The translations under genes and the position numbers were made by a program. DNA of 64,000 nt, taken from NCBI RefSeq assembly GCF_035645195.1, contig NZ_DASQNA010000030.1:62001-126000 (forward strand), read 5' to 3'. The notes beneath the pieces were generated by a model that was not told where the DNA came from, did no database searches, and saw only the letters and a list, made by a program, of their open reading frames with translations. This document shows positions 25,942 to 35,199 of the stretch, piece after piece. The DNA is from Paenibacillus sp. (GTDB lineage Bacteria > Bacillota > Bacilli > Paenibacillales > YIM-B00363). How positions within the stretch are numbered: the first letter of the stretch is position 1; each line of letters begins with the position of its first letter.

Positions 25942-27541
25942 ATTGTTGATCGTCGACGACGAACCGTACGTCGTGGAAGCGATGGCCGAAATGTTGCAGG
26001 AGATTGACGATTTAGGAGTAGAGCTGTACACGGCTTGCGCCTCGGAGGACGCGGTGCAGCTGATGACGCGCGCGAAGATGGACATTGTGCTGAGCGACAT
26101 TCGGATGCCCGGCATGGACGGGCTCGAGCTGCAGCGCTGGATTCAGGCGCGATGGCCGCGATGCAAGGTCATCTTCCTGACCGGGATGAGCGATATCCAG
26201 TACATCCAGCATGCGCTGCGGAACGGCGGCGTCGACTACATCTTAAAGACGGAGGGCGACGAGGCGGTCGAACGGGCGATTCGGAAGGCGATCGGCGCGA
26301 TCCGCGAAGAAGCGATGAACGAGCAGGCGCTCGTCAAGGCGCGAAACCAAATGTCGCAGGCGATGCCCTTGCTGCGGAAGGACTGGTTCCACGGCTTGCT
26401 CGACCCGCAGCGGGCCTCCTCATGCCTCCAGCCGGCAAGGCTGCAGGAAGCTGAGGTGCCGCTGCGCACCGACTGCAAGGCGCTGCTCGTCGCGGGCCGC
26501 GTCGACCGATGGCGGGAGGAGGATCGGGATTCCGGCCGCATGCTGCTGCTGTACGCGATCCAGAACATCGCCGAAGAATATTTGGCGCGCGTCGCGTTCC
26601 TGCCGGTCATTCTCGGAAGCGCGTATTTCGTCTGGCTCGTCCAGCCCGCAGGCGGCAGCGAAGCGGAATGGGACGATACGGCGAGCTTCGTGCTGGGGAC
26701 GCTCGAGAGCATCCAATCGACCTGCAAGGATTTGCTGCGGCTGCCGGTTTCGCTCGTGACGACCGGGCGTCCTTGCGCGTGGGAGGAGCTGGCCGCGGCG
26801 TACCGCCAGCTGAAGCAGACGATGATTTTGGGGCTGGGGGACGGCACGGAGATGCTGCTCACGCATTGCGAGACGGAGGCGCCGCGGGACGGTTACGCCG
26901 GCGTGCCCGACCGGCGGCTCGCGGAATTGGAGCAGCTGCTGGAATCCGGCCGGCAGGAGGAGTGGAACTTGCACCTCGACGAGCTGTTCGCGGCGAGCTT
27001 CCCGAATTACGCATCTTACGTGCAAGCGTACTACACGGTTGCCGTCATGCTGCTAAAGCATATGAACGAGTGGGGCGCCGGCGCTGCGTCCGACGGGGAC
27101 GGCTGGAAGAAGCTGATGGACGTGGACAGCCACCCGTCCAGAGAATCGGCCGTGACGTACTTGAAGGGCATCGCTTCCTCGCTGACGGACCGGAGGCAGC
27201 GGAATATCGACGAACGGACGCATAAAGTCATCCAAAAAATTAACCAGCATATCCGGGAGCATCTAGCCGACGACCTGTCTTTGGACGCGTTGGCGTCGGT
27301 CGTTTATTTGAACGCCTCCTACCTTTCCACGCTGTATAAGCAGTTCGCAGGCGTCAATTTGTCCGACGTGATCGCCGATCTGCGCATCGCCAAAGCGCAA
27401 GAGCTGCTCGTCTCTACGCCGCTCAAAATTCACGAAATCGCCGTTCGGGTCGGCTTCGGAACGTCGGGATATTTTACGAGATATTTCAAAAAGCATACCG
27501 GCGTCACGCCGCAGGAGTACCGCGCCGCGCACGAAGCTTGA
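25934..27541 (+). CDS. YesN-type response regulator (receiver + AraC HTH)
   Basis: A 535-residue regulator. Its receiver has VDDEP, phospho-acceptor Asp55 in LSDIRMP and Lys in ILKTEGD, where the usual KP becomes KT. A middle region follows, and a C-terminal AraC helix-turn-helix (VVYLNASYLSTLYKQFAG and VGFGTSGYFTRYFKKHTG). It overlaps the kinase gene by eight bases. Likely targets are the matched sites at 27572 (binding-protein operon) and 22938 (GH43 gene). Confidence 0.92.
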   Translation: MHRLLIVDDEPYVVEAMAEMLQEIDDLGVELYTACASEDAVQLMTRAKMDIVLSDIRMPGMDGLELQRWIQARWPRCKVIFLTGMSDIQYIQHALRNGGVDYILKTEGDEAVERAIRKAIGAIREEAMNEQALVKARNQMSQAMPLLRKDWFHGLLDPQRASSCLQPARLQEAEVPLRTDCKALLVAGRVDRWREEDRDSGRMLLLYAIQNIAEEYLARVAFLPVILGSAYFVWLVQPAGGSEAEWDDTASFVLGTLESIQSTCKDLLRLPVSLVTTGRPCAWEELAAAYRQLKQTMILGLGDGTEMLLTHCETEAPRDGYAGVPDRRLAELEQLLESGRQEEWNLHLDELFAASFPNYASYVQAYYTVAVMLLKHMNEWGAGAASDGDGWKKLMDVDSHPSRESAVTYLKGIASSLTDRRQRNIDERTHKVIQKINQHIREHLADDLSLDALASVVYLNASYLSTLYKQFAGVNLSDVIADLRIAKAQELLVSTPLKIHEIAVRVGFGTSGYFTRYFKKHTGVTPQEYRAAHEA

Positions 27542-27571
27542 CGGGAGGCGGGCGCGAACATGTAAACGAAA

Positions 27572-27597
27572 GTCAACGCTTCTAGAAGAAGTGAAAT
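27572..27597 (+). promoter_or_regulatory. candidate regulator site upstream of importer operon
   Basis: GTCAACG, three bases, CTAGAA and then GTGAAA. The same order of blocks occurs at 22938-22962. It starts 48 bases upstream of the -10 TATACT (27620-27625). A CTTCTAGAAG palindrome lies inside it. Confidence 0.45.
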
Positions 27598-27619
27598 ATA
27601 CGCCTCGATCCGCGGGTTC

Positions 27620-27647
27620 TATACTAAAAGGGAAGACAGCGCTTTCA
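27620..27647 (+). promoter_or_regulatory. -10 box followed by cre site
   Basis: -10 TATACT at 27620-27625 without a good -35. At 27634-27647 the minus strand reads TGAAAGCGCTGTCT, matching the CcpA cre consensus at all but its last position. Placed just after the expected transcription start, it should give glucose repression by roadblock. Confidence 0.65.
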
Positions 27648-27666
27648 AACAAAGGGAGGAATTCCG

Positions 27667-29424
27667 ATGATCCGAAGGAAACAAGCGGCGGCTGCGATCG
27701 CTTCGATGCTTTGTTTGTCGCTTGCGGTGACCGCATGCAGCGGTGGCAGCGGTGGCGGCGGGGGCGGCGCGGGCGGCGCCGCGAATTCGAGCGAATCCGG
27801 GGGCGGCGCGTCCGGCGGCGCGTCCGGGACGTCCGGCGGCGCTTCAACCGAACAGCCCGCGGCCGAGGCGGATCCGTTGTTCGGCAAATACGAGCCGGGC
27901 ATCGAAATTTCCACCGTCCGCGTCATCGACGAGCTCAAATTCGCGGACGGGGACGATATCGATAACAACGTATGGACGCGCACGTTGAAGGAACGGCTTG
28001 GCATTACGATCAACAATCAGTGGGTCGTCAAGCGGGATTTGGGGCAAGAAAAAATGAACGTCACCCTCGCTTCCGGCGATTTGCCGGACATCTTCGGCGT
28101 GAGCGATCCGACTCAGCTGAAGCAGCTGGTCGACTCCGAGCAAGTGTACGACTTGACCGAGCTGTATGAGAAGCACGCGTCGCCGCTCGTGAAGGAGTTC
28201 GCCGAGGCGACGACGAACGGCCTCGCCGCCGCGACGTTCGACGGCAAGCTGATGGCATTCCCGGCCGGCAACGCCACGATCGACAACGCGCCGATCCTGT
28301 GGATTCGCAAAGATTGGCTCGCGAAGCTGAATTTGCCGGAGCCGCAGACGATGGACGACGTGCTGAGAATAGCCGACGCTTTCGCGAATCAAGACCCGGA
28401 CGGGAACGGGAAGAAGGACAGCTACGGGCTCGCCTTGAATAAGACGCTGTTCTGGGCGAACGGCGGCGGCGCCTTCGGCAGCTTGGAAGGCTTCTTCAAC
28501 GGCTACCGCGCGTATCCGCAAAGCTGGATCAAAGACGCGAACGGGAACCTGGCCTACGGCAGCATTCAGCCGGAGATGAAGGCGGCGCTCGCTCAGCTGC
28601 AGGAGATGTATAAGAACGGCTTGATCGATAAAGAATTCGGCGTCAAGGACGAAAGCAAGGAAGCCGAGCTGGCGAACGCAGGAAAGTTGGGCATGGGGTA
28701 CGGCATGATGTGGAACACGCTGTGGCCGTTGAATGACGGTCGGAAGAACGATCCGAACACCGACTGGCAGGCGTACCCGATCGTGTCCGCCGACGGCAAT
28801 CCGGCGAAGCCGCAGACGCCCGCGCTCTCCGTCACCAATTACTACGTCGTGAACAAACATGCGAAAAACCCGGAAGCGCTCTTCAAAATGCTCAATTTGT
28901 TCGCGGAGCTGCAGTTCGACCCGAAGACGCCGAAGGAGGTTTGGGAGCAGCATTCCAAAATCAACGGCATCGAAACGTGGACGTACTACCCGTACCCGGT
29001 CGGCCGTCCCGACAAAAACTTGAAGATTCATCACAAGGTCGTCGCGACGCTGAAAAGCAGAGATCCGTCGGGGCTGAACCCGGAGGAGCTGGACGCGTAC
29101 AACAACAGCCTTGCGATGGCGGAAGGTACGGGAGACGCGAACGCATGGGGATATGACAAGGTGTTCGGACCGGAAGGCTCGTTCAAGGTCATCGACAAGT
29201 ACGTCACGGAGAAACTGCTGCAGCCGAGCGAGTTCTATGTGGCGCCGACGGCGACGATGGTGGATAAGAACGCGACGCTCCTTAAGATGGAGCAGGAAAC
29301 GTTCACGAAAATCATCATGGGCAGCGCATCGGTCGACGACTTCGACACATTCGTAAGCAATTGGAAAAAGCTCGGCGGCGATCAAATTACCGCGGAAGTG
29401 AACGAGTGGTATCAGTCCAAATAA
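27667..29424 (+). CDS. LplA/LipO-type extracellular sugar-binding lipoprotein
   Basis: A 585-residue binding protein. It has a lipoprotein signal (MIRRKQAAAA, hydrophobic core, AVTACSGG lipobox). An unusually long Gly/Ser/Ala-rich linker follows (residues about 25-60) that would tether the binding domain away from the membrane through the wall. The rest matches large oligosaccharide-binding proteins of Paenibacillus lpl-type importers. The ribosome binding site GGGAGG precedes ATG. It is first in an operon with two permeases, behind a two-component system and a cre site. Ligand unknown. Confidence 0.88.
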   Translation: MIRRKQAAAAIASMLCLSLAVTACSGGSGGGGGGAGGAANSSESGGGASGGASGTSGGASTEQPAAEADPLFGKYEPGIEISTVRVIDELKFADGDDIDNNVWTRTLKERLGITINNQWVVKRDLGQEKMNVTLASGDLPDIFGVSDPTQLKQLVDSEQVYDLTELYEKHASPLVKEFAEATTNGLAAATFDGKLMAFPAGNATIDNAPILWIRKDWLAKLNLPEPQTMDDVLRIADAFANQDPDGNGKKDSYGLALNKTLFWANGGGAFGSLEGFFNGYRAYPQSWIKDANGNLAYGSIQPEMKAALAQLQEMYKNGLIDKEFGVKDESKEAELANAGKLGMGYGMMWNTLWPLNDGRKNDPNTDWQAYPIVSADGNPAKPQTPALSVTNYYVVNKHAKNPEALFKMLNLFAELQFDPKTPKEVWEQHSKINGIETWTYYPYPVGRPDKNLKIHHKVVATLKSRDPSGLNPEELDAYNNSLAMAEGTGDANAWGYDKVFGPEGSFKVIDKYVTEKLLQPSEFYVAPTATMVDKNATLLKMEQETFTKIIMGSASVDDFDTFVSNWKKLGGDQITAEVNEWYQSK

Positions 29425-29434
29425 AGACGCTGAG

Positions 29435-29460
29435 GAGGGCGAGGGGCAACCCTGGCCCTC
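29435..29460 (+). terminator. intercistronic hairpin after binding-protein gene
   Basis: GAGGGC-G-AGGG / CCCT-G-GCCCTC with a GCAA tetraloop and one G-G mismatch, and no U-tract. It probably stabilises the upstream mRNA end so that the binding protein exceeds the permeases. Confidence 0.55.
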
Positions 29461-29487
29461 TTCCGCCGAAGGAAGGAGAGATCCCGT

Positions 29488-30444
29488 ATGAACCACCCGA
29501 CGGCCGAACGCGAGACGGCGGTCCGGACGACGTCTGCGGCGAGAATCCGCCGGGGCGGCCGGATTCCGCAGCTGCCGCTTCATCTCATGATCCTGCCTGG
29601 GCTGCTGCTCGTCGTCATTTATTGCTACGGTCCGATGCTGGGGCTCGTCATCGCGTTTCAAAAATTCGTGCCGGCGCGAGGGATCGGCGCTTCCGAGTGG
29701 ATCGGGCTTGAAAATTTCAAGTACGTGATGGCTTTGCCGGGCACGATGCAGGTGCTCTGGAATACGGTCGCCATCGCGTTCATGAAAATGGCCGCGCAGC
29801 TCGTCGTACCGATCGTCTTCGCGCTCCTTCTGAACGAAGTGAGGAAGGCGGTATTTAAACGCAGCGTACAAACCTTAATTTACCTGCCTCACTTTTTGTC
29901 CTGGGTCATTCTCGGCGGCATCCTGATCGACATGCTGTCCCCTTCCGAAGGGATTTTGAAGGACCTGCTGCTTCTTTTCGGCATCGAGCCGATCTACTTC
30001 CTAGGCAGCAATTTCTGGTTTCGTTACGTTATCGTCATCTCCGACGTATGGAAGGAATTCGGCTTCAACACGATCGTCTACCTGGCGGCGCTGACGGGCA
30101 TTAACCCCGCCCTCTACGAGGCGGCTATCGTCGACGGCGCGGGGCGCTGGAAGCAAACGCTGCACATTACGCTGCCGGGCATGTCTTCCATTATTATATT
30201 GCTGGCTGTGCTCAGCCTCGGCAACGTACTGAACGCGGGGTTCGATCAAGTGTTCAACTTGTACAGTCCTCAGGTATACCAAACCGGCGACATTATCGAT
30301 ACGTTCGTCTATCGGCTCGGATTGGAACAGGCGCAGTACGGCGTTGCGACGGCCGTGGGGCTGTTCAAGTCGGTCGTCTCTCTGACGTTCATTTCGCTCT
30401 CGTATTATTTGGCTTACCGGTTCGCCAATTACCGCATTTTCTAA
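29488..30444 (+). CDS. LplB-type ABC sugar permease
   Basis: A 318-residue membrane protein. After a basic, charged N-terminal tail, LMILPGLLLVVIYCYGPM starts the first helix; six helices and the EAA loop EAAIVDGAGRWKQTLHITLP follow. GAAGGAGAG precedes ATG. It partners the permease 18 bases downstream and the binding protein upstream. Confidence 0.93.
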   Translation: MNHPTAERETAVRTTSAARIRRGGRIPQLPLHLMILPGLLLVVIYCYGPMLGLVIAFQKFVPARGIGASEWIGLENFKYVMALPGTMQVLWNTVAIAFMKMAAQLVVPIVFALLLNEVRKAVFKRSVQTLIYLPHFLSWVILGGILIDMLSPSEGILKDLLLLFGIEPIYFLGSNFWFRYVIVISDVWKEFGFNTIVYLAALTGINPALYEAAIVDGAGRWKQTLHITLPGMSSIIILLAVLSLGNVLNAGFDQVFNLYSPQVYQTGDIIDTFVYRLGLEQAQYGVATAVGLFKSVVSLTFISLSYYLAYRFANYRIF

Positions 30445-30462
30445 CGAAAGGAGCGATCAGCC

Positions 30463-31347
30463 GTGGTCGAGCACGTTTCATGGGGGAGAAGGGCGTTCGT
30501 CGTTTTTAACTATACGTTCTTGTCCCTCGTCTCCCTCGCTTGCGTACTTCCGTTGATCCATGTGCTGGCCATCTCGTTCTCCTCGAGCGAAGCCGCGGCG
30601 GCGGGGCTGGTGAAGCTGTGGCCGGTCGGTTTTACGGTAAAGAGCTATGCGTACGTGGCGCAACAGAAGGCGTTCCTGGCGTCGTTCCTCGTGACGCTGC
30701 AGCGTGTCGCCGTGGGCGTCACCCTCAACATGCTCATGACGATCTTGATCGCATACCCGCTGTCGAAGGAATCGAGCGTCTTCCGGCCGCGGACGGCGTA
30801 CGCTTGGGCTTTCGTCGTTACGATTTTGTTCAACGGCGGATTGATTCCGACCTATATGGTCGTGAAATATACGGGAATTATGGACACGATCTGGGCGCTC
30901 GTCCTGCCGACGGCCGTGCCGGTGTTCAACGTCATCTTGATGCTCAATTTCTTCCGCAATTTGCCGAAGGAGATGGAGGAAGCGGCGTTCATGGACGGAG
31001 CGGGACAGTGGAGGACGCTGTGGAACGTGTATCTGCCGATGTCGCTGCCATCGCTCGCGACGGTCACCCTCTTCGCGACGGTCGCGCATTGGAACTCCTG
31101 GTTCGACGGACTCATCTTCATGAACCGGCCGGAGCATTACCCGCTTCAAAGCTATATGCAGACGGTCATCATCCAGCAGGATTTATCGGCGCTGGCGGCG
31201 TCCGACTTGGACGCCCTGAGCCAGGTGAGCACTCGGACGGTGAAAGCCGCGCAAATATTCTTAGGTGCGCTGCCGGTCCTGCTCGTGTACCCGTTCCTGC
31301 AGCGGTTCTTCATCAGCGGCATTGTACTCGGCAGCGTGAAGGAATGA
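30463..31347 (+). CDS. YtcP-type ABC sugar permease
   Basis: A 294-residue membrane protein with six helices, EAA loop EEAAFMDGAGQWRTLWNVYLP and C-terminal GIVLGSVKE. GTG start after AAAGGAGCG. Last gene of the importer operon; a hairpin follows. Confidence 0.92.
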   Translation: MVEHVSWGRRAFVVFNYTFLSLVSLACVLPLIHVLAISFSSSEAAAAGLVKLWPVGFTVKSYAYVAQQKAFLASFLVTLQRVAVGVTLNMLMTILIAYPLSKESSVFRPRTAYAWAFVVTILFNGGLIPTYMVVKYTGIMDTIWALVLPTAVPVFNVILMLNFFRNLPKEMEEAAFMDGAGQWRTLWNVYLPMSLPSLATVTLFATVAHWNSWFDGLIFMNRPEHYPLQSYMQTVIIQQDLSALAASDLDALSQVSTRTVKAAQIFLGALPVLLVYPFLQRFFISGIVLGSVKE

Positions 31348-31361
31348 ACGGACTCCTCAAT

Positions 31362-31399
31362 AGAACAGCCGCTCACCGATCCGGGGCGGCTGTTCTTTC
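31362..31399 (+). terminator. hairpin terminator of importer operon
   Basis: AGAACAGCCGC / GCGGCTGTTCT perfect 11-bp stem, 13-base loop, followed by TTCG. The U-tract is short. Confidence 0.7.
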
Positions 31400-31512
31400 G
31401 TATTGACACATTTCCGGGGATGAACCGGAGGGAGGAACCGGGGCGGGGACAACGCCGCAAACCCAGTCGTATCAAGGGTTCTGAATTCGGTTCATGGCCG
31501 GAAAGGTGTCTA

Positions 31513-31542
31513 TTGTCTCGTTCGCCCGCGTCCCCGTATAGT
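31513..31542 (+). promoter_or_regulatory. sigma-A type promoter of the 31574 importer operon
   Basis: TTGTCT (31513-31518) and TATAGT (31537-31542) are separated by 18 bases and lie 32 bases before the start codon. Upstream, GGTTC repeats at about 31478-31492 could be a regulator site, but nothing matches the other loci. Confidence 0.45.
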
Positions 31543-31573
31543 GTGGGTAACCGACCGACAGAAAGGGATGTTT

Positions 31574-32530
31574 ATGGATCAAGCTACATTGCAGCGCGAG
31601 TCGCTGACGGCGAAGACGACCGCAAAGCGCCGGCGGGGAGCAAGCTTCCTGCGCGATTATCAGCTATACTTGCTGATGATTCTTCCAATCGCGTACTTCA
31701 TTTTATTCAAGTACGTACCGATGTACGGAACGCTGATCGCGTTCCAGGACTACAGCATCTTCCGAGGCGTGGCGGGCAGCGAATGGGTCGGTCTCGAAAA
31801 TTTCCGGCAGCTGTTCGCGATGAGTCAATTCTACCTCGTTCTCCGAAACACGCTGCTGTTGAATTTGCTCGACTTGTTGTTTTCGTTTCCCGCGCCGATC
31901 TTGCTTGCCCTTCTGCTGAACGAGCTGAGGGTCATCTGGTATAAGAAAGCGGCGCAAACGATTTTGTATTTGCCGCATTTTATTTCGTGGATTATTATCG
32001 GCGGTCTCGTCTATCAGATGTTCTCCACGAACGGAGGCCTCGTCAACAATTTGCTCGTCGCGCTCGGCGTCGAACCGATCCCGTTCCTGACGGACAAAAA
32101 CAATTGGGTGCTGGTGTATCTGGGAACAGGCATTTGGCAGAGCGCCGGCTGGGGAGCCATCATCTATTTGGCGGCGCTAACCGGGATCAACAAAGAGCTG
32201 TACGAAGCGGCCGAGGTCGACGGGGCCGGAAGAATGAAGAAGATGTGGCATATTACGCTGCCGGGCATCCGCCCGACCATCGTCGTCATGCTGATCATGC
32301 AGCTCGGTCATATTATGACGATCGGCTTCGAACGTCCGTACGTCATGGGCAACACGCTCGTATTGGATTATTCGGAGGTCATCAGTACGTTCGTGTATAA
32401 AGTAGGTCTTCAATCGGCGCAATTTTCGCTGGCGACGGCGACGGGCTTGTTCCAAGCGGCGGTCGGCCTGTTCTTCGTCGTCCTGGCCAATTCGATCGCC
32501 AAGCGATTCGGAGAGCAAGGCATATGGTAG
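31574..32530 (+). CDS. LplB-type ABC sugar permease
   Basis: A permease of about 318 residues with six helices (YLLMILPIAYFILFKYVPMY first) and EAA loop EAAEVDGAGRMKKMWHITLP. ATG 31574 (MDQATLQRE) is chosen because AAAGGG ends six bases upstream; the ATG at 31568 abuts that site. First gene of an operon with a partner permease, binding protein, membrane AraC regulator and GH115, so xylan-derived acidic oligosaccharides are a plausible cargo. Confidence 0.92.
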   Translation: MDQATLQRESLTAKTTAKRRRGASFLRDYQLYLLMILPIAYFILFKYVPMYGTLIAFQDYSIFRGVAGSEWVGLENFRQLFAMSQFYLVLRNTLLLNLLDLLFSFPAPILLALLLNELRVIWYKKAAQTILYLPHFISWIIIGGLVYQMFSTNGGLVNNLLVALGVEPIPFLTDKNNWVLVYLGTGIWQSAGWGAIIYLAALTGINKELYEAAEVDGAGRMKKMWHITLPGIRPTIVVMLIMQLGHIMTIGFERPYVMGNTLVLDYSEVISTFVYKVGLQSAQFSLATATGLFQAAVGLFFVVLANSIAKRFGEQGIW

Positions 32531-32541
32531 GGGGCGGCGTC

Positions 32542-33429
32542 ATGAGCAAAGAGATTCAAGCGAAATCGTCGAAAATACGGCTCGGGGACGTCGTAATCAT
32601 GCTGATGATCGGTTTGGCGGTATTTTTATGTCTCGCGCCGTTCCTTCACATTATTGCGGTGTCGCTGAGCTCGAAAAGCGCCGTCTTGTCGAATCAAGTG
32701 ACGCTCTTCCCGAGGGAATTGGACTTCACGGCTTACAAAATTGTGTTCAGCGATTCGAAGATGCTGTGGTCGATGGGGTTAACGATCGTGCTGACGGTGT
32801 CCTACACGGCGATCAGCATGGTGATGAGCATCTGCGCCGCCTATCCGCTGACGAAGGAACGGCTGAAGGGAAGACAGGCGTTCATGCTCTTGATCGTCTT
32901 CACGATGTTTTTCAGCGGCGGTTTGATTCCCGATTATTTGCTCGTGAAAGAGTTGGGACTGCTGGATAAATTGTTAGCGCTTATCGTCCCCGGCATGATC
33001 AGCGCCTTCAATTTGATCATTCTGCGGACGTTCTTCTCCTCGATTCCGGAAAGCCTGGAGGAATCGGCGTATTTGGATGGAAGCTCGCATATCGGCACGT
33101 TGATCCGGATCGTTCTGCCGCTGTCGCTGCCGGTGCTCGCGACGCTCAGCTTGTTCTACGCGGTGTCCCGATGGAACGGATACATGGATGCGCTCTTCTA
33201 CATTACGAACGCGGATTTGTATCCGATTCAGCTGAAGCTGTATCAGATCGTCATGAACAGCATGATCACGGACTTGACGGCGCAGGAGGGGGCGACGCAA
33301 ACCGAGGTCGTTGCGGAGGGGCTTAAGGCAGCCAGCATTATGTTCGCGACGACGCCGATCTTAATCGTGTATCCGTGGCTGCAGCGGTATTTCGTCTCGG
33401 GCATCATGATCGGCGCCGTCAAAGGGTGA
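32542..33429 (+). CDS. YtcP-type ABC sugar permease
   Basis: A permease of about 295 residues with six helices, EAA loop EESAYLDGSSHIGTLIRIVLP and terminal IMIGAVKG. ATG 32542 (MSKEIQAKS) lies eight bases after GGGGG. The upstream ATG 32524 overlaps the previous stop but has no ribosome binding site. Partner of the preceding permease. Confidence 0.92.
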   Translation: MSKEIQAKSSKIRLGDVVIMLMIGLAVFLCLAPFLHIIAVSLSSKSAVLSNQVTLFPRELDFTAYKIVFSDSKMLWSMGLTIVLTVSYTAISMVMSICAAYPLTKERLKGRQAFMLLIVFTMFFSGGLIPDYLLVKELGLLDKLLALIVPGMISAFNLIILRTFFSSIPESLEESAYLDGSSHIGTLIRIVLPLSLPVLATLSLFYAVSRWNGYMDALFYITNADLYPIQLKLYQIVMNSMITDLTAQEGATQTEVVAEGLKAASIMFATTPILIVYPWLQRYFVSGIMIGAVKG

Positions 33430-33523
33430 CCGCGCCGGAGCGGCGAATCGGTTGAGTCCTCCGCTTCCGAGGGGGTCAATATATAGGAAGTCCCAAAATA
33501 TAAGCGTGAAGGGGATTAAAAGC

Positions 33524-35128
33524 ATGAGAGCGACAAGAAAAACAAGTCTTACGTCATTGACGTCCATCTTCCTGCTGTCGAGCTTGCTGTCGGCTTGCTC
33601 CGGCGGCGCGGCCGAACCGAACGCCCAGCCATCGGCCGAGGGCGAGACGAAAGGGGAGCCCGTCACCTTGCGGGTGGAAATGTTCGACCGGGGCAATGCG
33701 CCGGCGGGAGCGGGCCCGGTCACCGATAATTTCTGGACGCAATGGATGCAGAAGGAATTCGGCGATCCGAACAACATCAAGCTCGAATTCGTGCCGGTGC
33801 CGCGCAACCAAGAGGTGGATAAGCTGAATGTGCTCATGTCCACCGGCGACGCGCCAGACATTGTGTTTACGTACGATTTGAATACAATCTATAATTATGT
33901 CAAAGACGGCGGCTTGACCGACGTCGGCCCGGTGATCGAACAATACGGCCCGAATTTGAAGAAGTTTTTGGGCGAGGAAGTCCTCTCCTACGGCGTATTC
34001 GACGGCAAGCAGTATACGATTCCCGCGAAGCGCACGCTGCAATTCACGCATTCCTCTTATATTCGGAAGGATTGGCTGGATCGGCTGGGACTGCCGGTTC
34101 CGACGACGACGGAGCAATTTTACAATACGATGAAAGCGTTTAAGGAGCAGGATCCCGGACAAACGGGCGGCAAAGTGATCCCGTACGCGTTCAGCGCCAT
34201 GAACAATACAAGCGTATCGAATACGGACCAGCTCATCGGCTCGTTCGTCAAACCGATGTCGGAAGAAGATTTCTACGCGCTGTCGGCGACGGGGATCAAA
34301 GAAATCCTGAAGCCGGGCTACAAGGATGGCGTCCGGTTCTTGAACAAGATGAATCAGGAAGGCTTGATCAGCCCCGACTTCGCGCTGGACAAAGACGGCA
34401 AACAATTCGAAAGCGACGTAGCGAACGGTTATGTCGGCGCATTCACGGCGCTGGCCGCTCATCCGAGCTTGATGGGAGTCGGCAACGTGTTCGATACGCT
34501 GAAGAAGAACGTGCCGGGCGCCGAATACGTCGCGATGGATACGTTCACGAACGAAGAAGGCAAGACGCCGAAAATCATTTACGATCCGACCGGCATCCAC
34601 ATGATGATTCCGAAGTCGAGCAAACGCGCAGTGGAGGCTATTAAATTTTTGGATTGGATGTCGCAGCCGGACGTGCTGTTCACGCTCACGAACGGGATCG
34701 AAGGCCAGCATCATACGATCGAGAACGGGTTCCCGGTGGCGATCACGACGGATGAGGCGAAGAAGACGTTCTACAACAACTTCGATATCGCGATCGTCAT
34801 CAACGGGAAAGATTTCGGAAGCGTCGAGAAAAACATGGAGGCCGTGGCCGTCGGGTTCCCGGACTATAAGGATTTGGCGAAGCAAACGATCGTCAATGCG
34901 CTCAAGGACGGATATACGGCTCCGCGCTTCGACCGTCCGATCGAAGCCGAAATTAAATACGGGGCGACGCTCAGGGAGAAAGCGACGGAGATCGTCGTGA
35001 AGAGCATCTTGGCGAAGCCCGAAGAGTTCGATGCCGTCTTCGATGCGGGCGTCGAGGAATATTTGAGGCTCGGCGGGCAAGAAATCGTGGACGAACGCAG
35101 AGCCGCCTATCAGGCGATGAAGGAATAA
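33524..35128 (+). CDS. sugar-binding lipoprotein (LplA type)
   Basis: A 534-residue extracellular binding protein. The signal peptide (MRATRKTSLTSLT, hydrophobic core) ends in LLSACSGG, giving a lipid-anchored Cys. An acidic linker and the binding fold follow. ATG 33524 lies about eight bases after AAGGGG; upstream in-frame codons belong to the spacer. It is third in the operon after both permeases, an order opposite to the 27667 locus. Ligand unknown; GH115 downstream points to glucuronoxylan fragments. A perfect-stem terminator follows. Confidence 0.88.
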   Translation: MRATRKTSLTSLTSIFLLSSLLSACSGGAAEPNAQPSAEGETKGEPVTLRVEMFDRGNAPAGAGPVTDNFWTQWMQKEFGDPNNIKLEFVPVPRNQEVDKLNVLMSTGDAPDIVFTYDLNTIYNYVKDGGLTDVGPVIEQYGPNLKKFLGEEVLSYGVFDGKQYTIPAKRTLQFTHSSYIRKDWLDRLGLPVPTTTEQFYNTMKAFKEQDPGQTGGKVIPYAFSAMNNTSVSNTDQLIGSFVKPMSEEDFYALSATGIKEILKPGYKDGVRFLNKMNQEGLISPDFALDKDGKQFESDVANGYVGAFTALAAHPSLMGVGNVFDTLKKNVPGAEYVAMDTFTNEEGKTPKIIYDPTGIHMMIPKSSKRAVEAIKFLDWMSQPDVLFTLTNGIEGQHHTIENGFPVAITTDEAKKTFYNNFDIAIVINGKDFGSVEKNMEAVAVGFPDYKDLAKQTIVNALKDGYTAPRFDRPIEAEIKYGATLREKATEIVVKSILAKPEEFDAVFDAGVEEYLRLGGQEIVDERRAAYQAMKE

Positions 35129-35137
35129 GTTTCTCGG

Positions 35138-35175
35138 ATGACAAACCCCATTGCGATCATGGGGTTTGTCATTAT
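35138..35175 (+). terminator. terminator between importer and regulator genes
   Basis: A perfect 14-bp stem ATGACAAACCCCAT with a seven-base loop, followed by TATTTCC. It separates the importer genes from the AraC regulator/GH115 pair. Confidence 0.75.
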
Positions 35176-35199
35176 TTCCTAAGATCGGGGGGATGGAAG

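Noticed and set aside
27844-29871. Very long minus-strand frame opposite the binding-protein gene
   Set aside because: Same GC-driven shadow effect; the plus strand has a lipoprotein signal and family motifs throughout.
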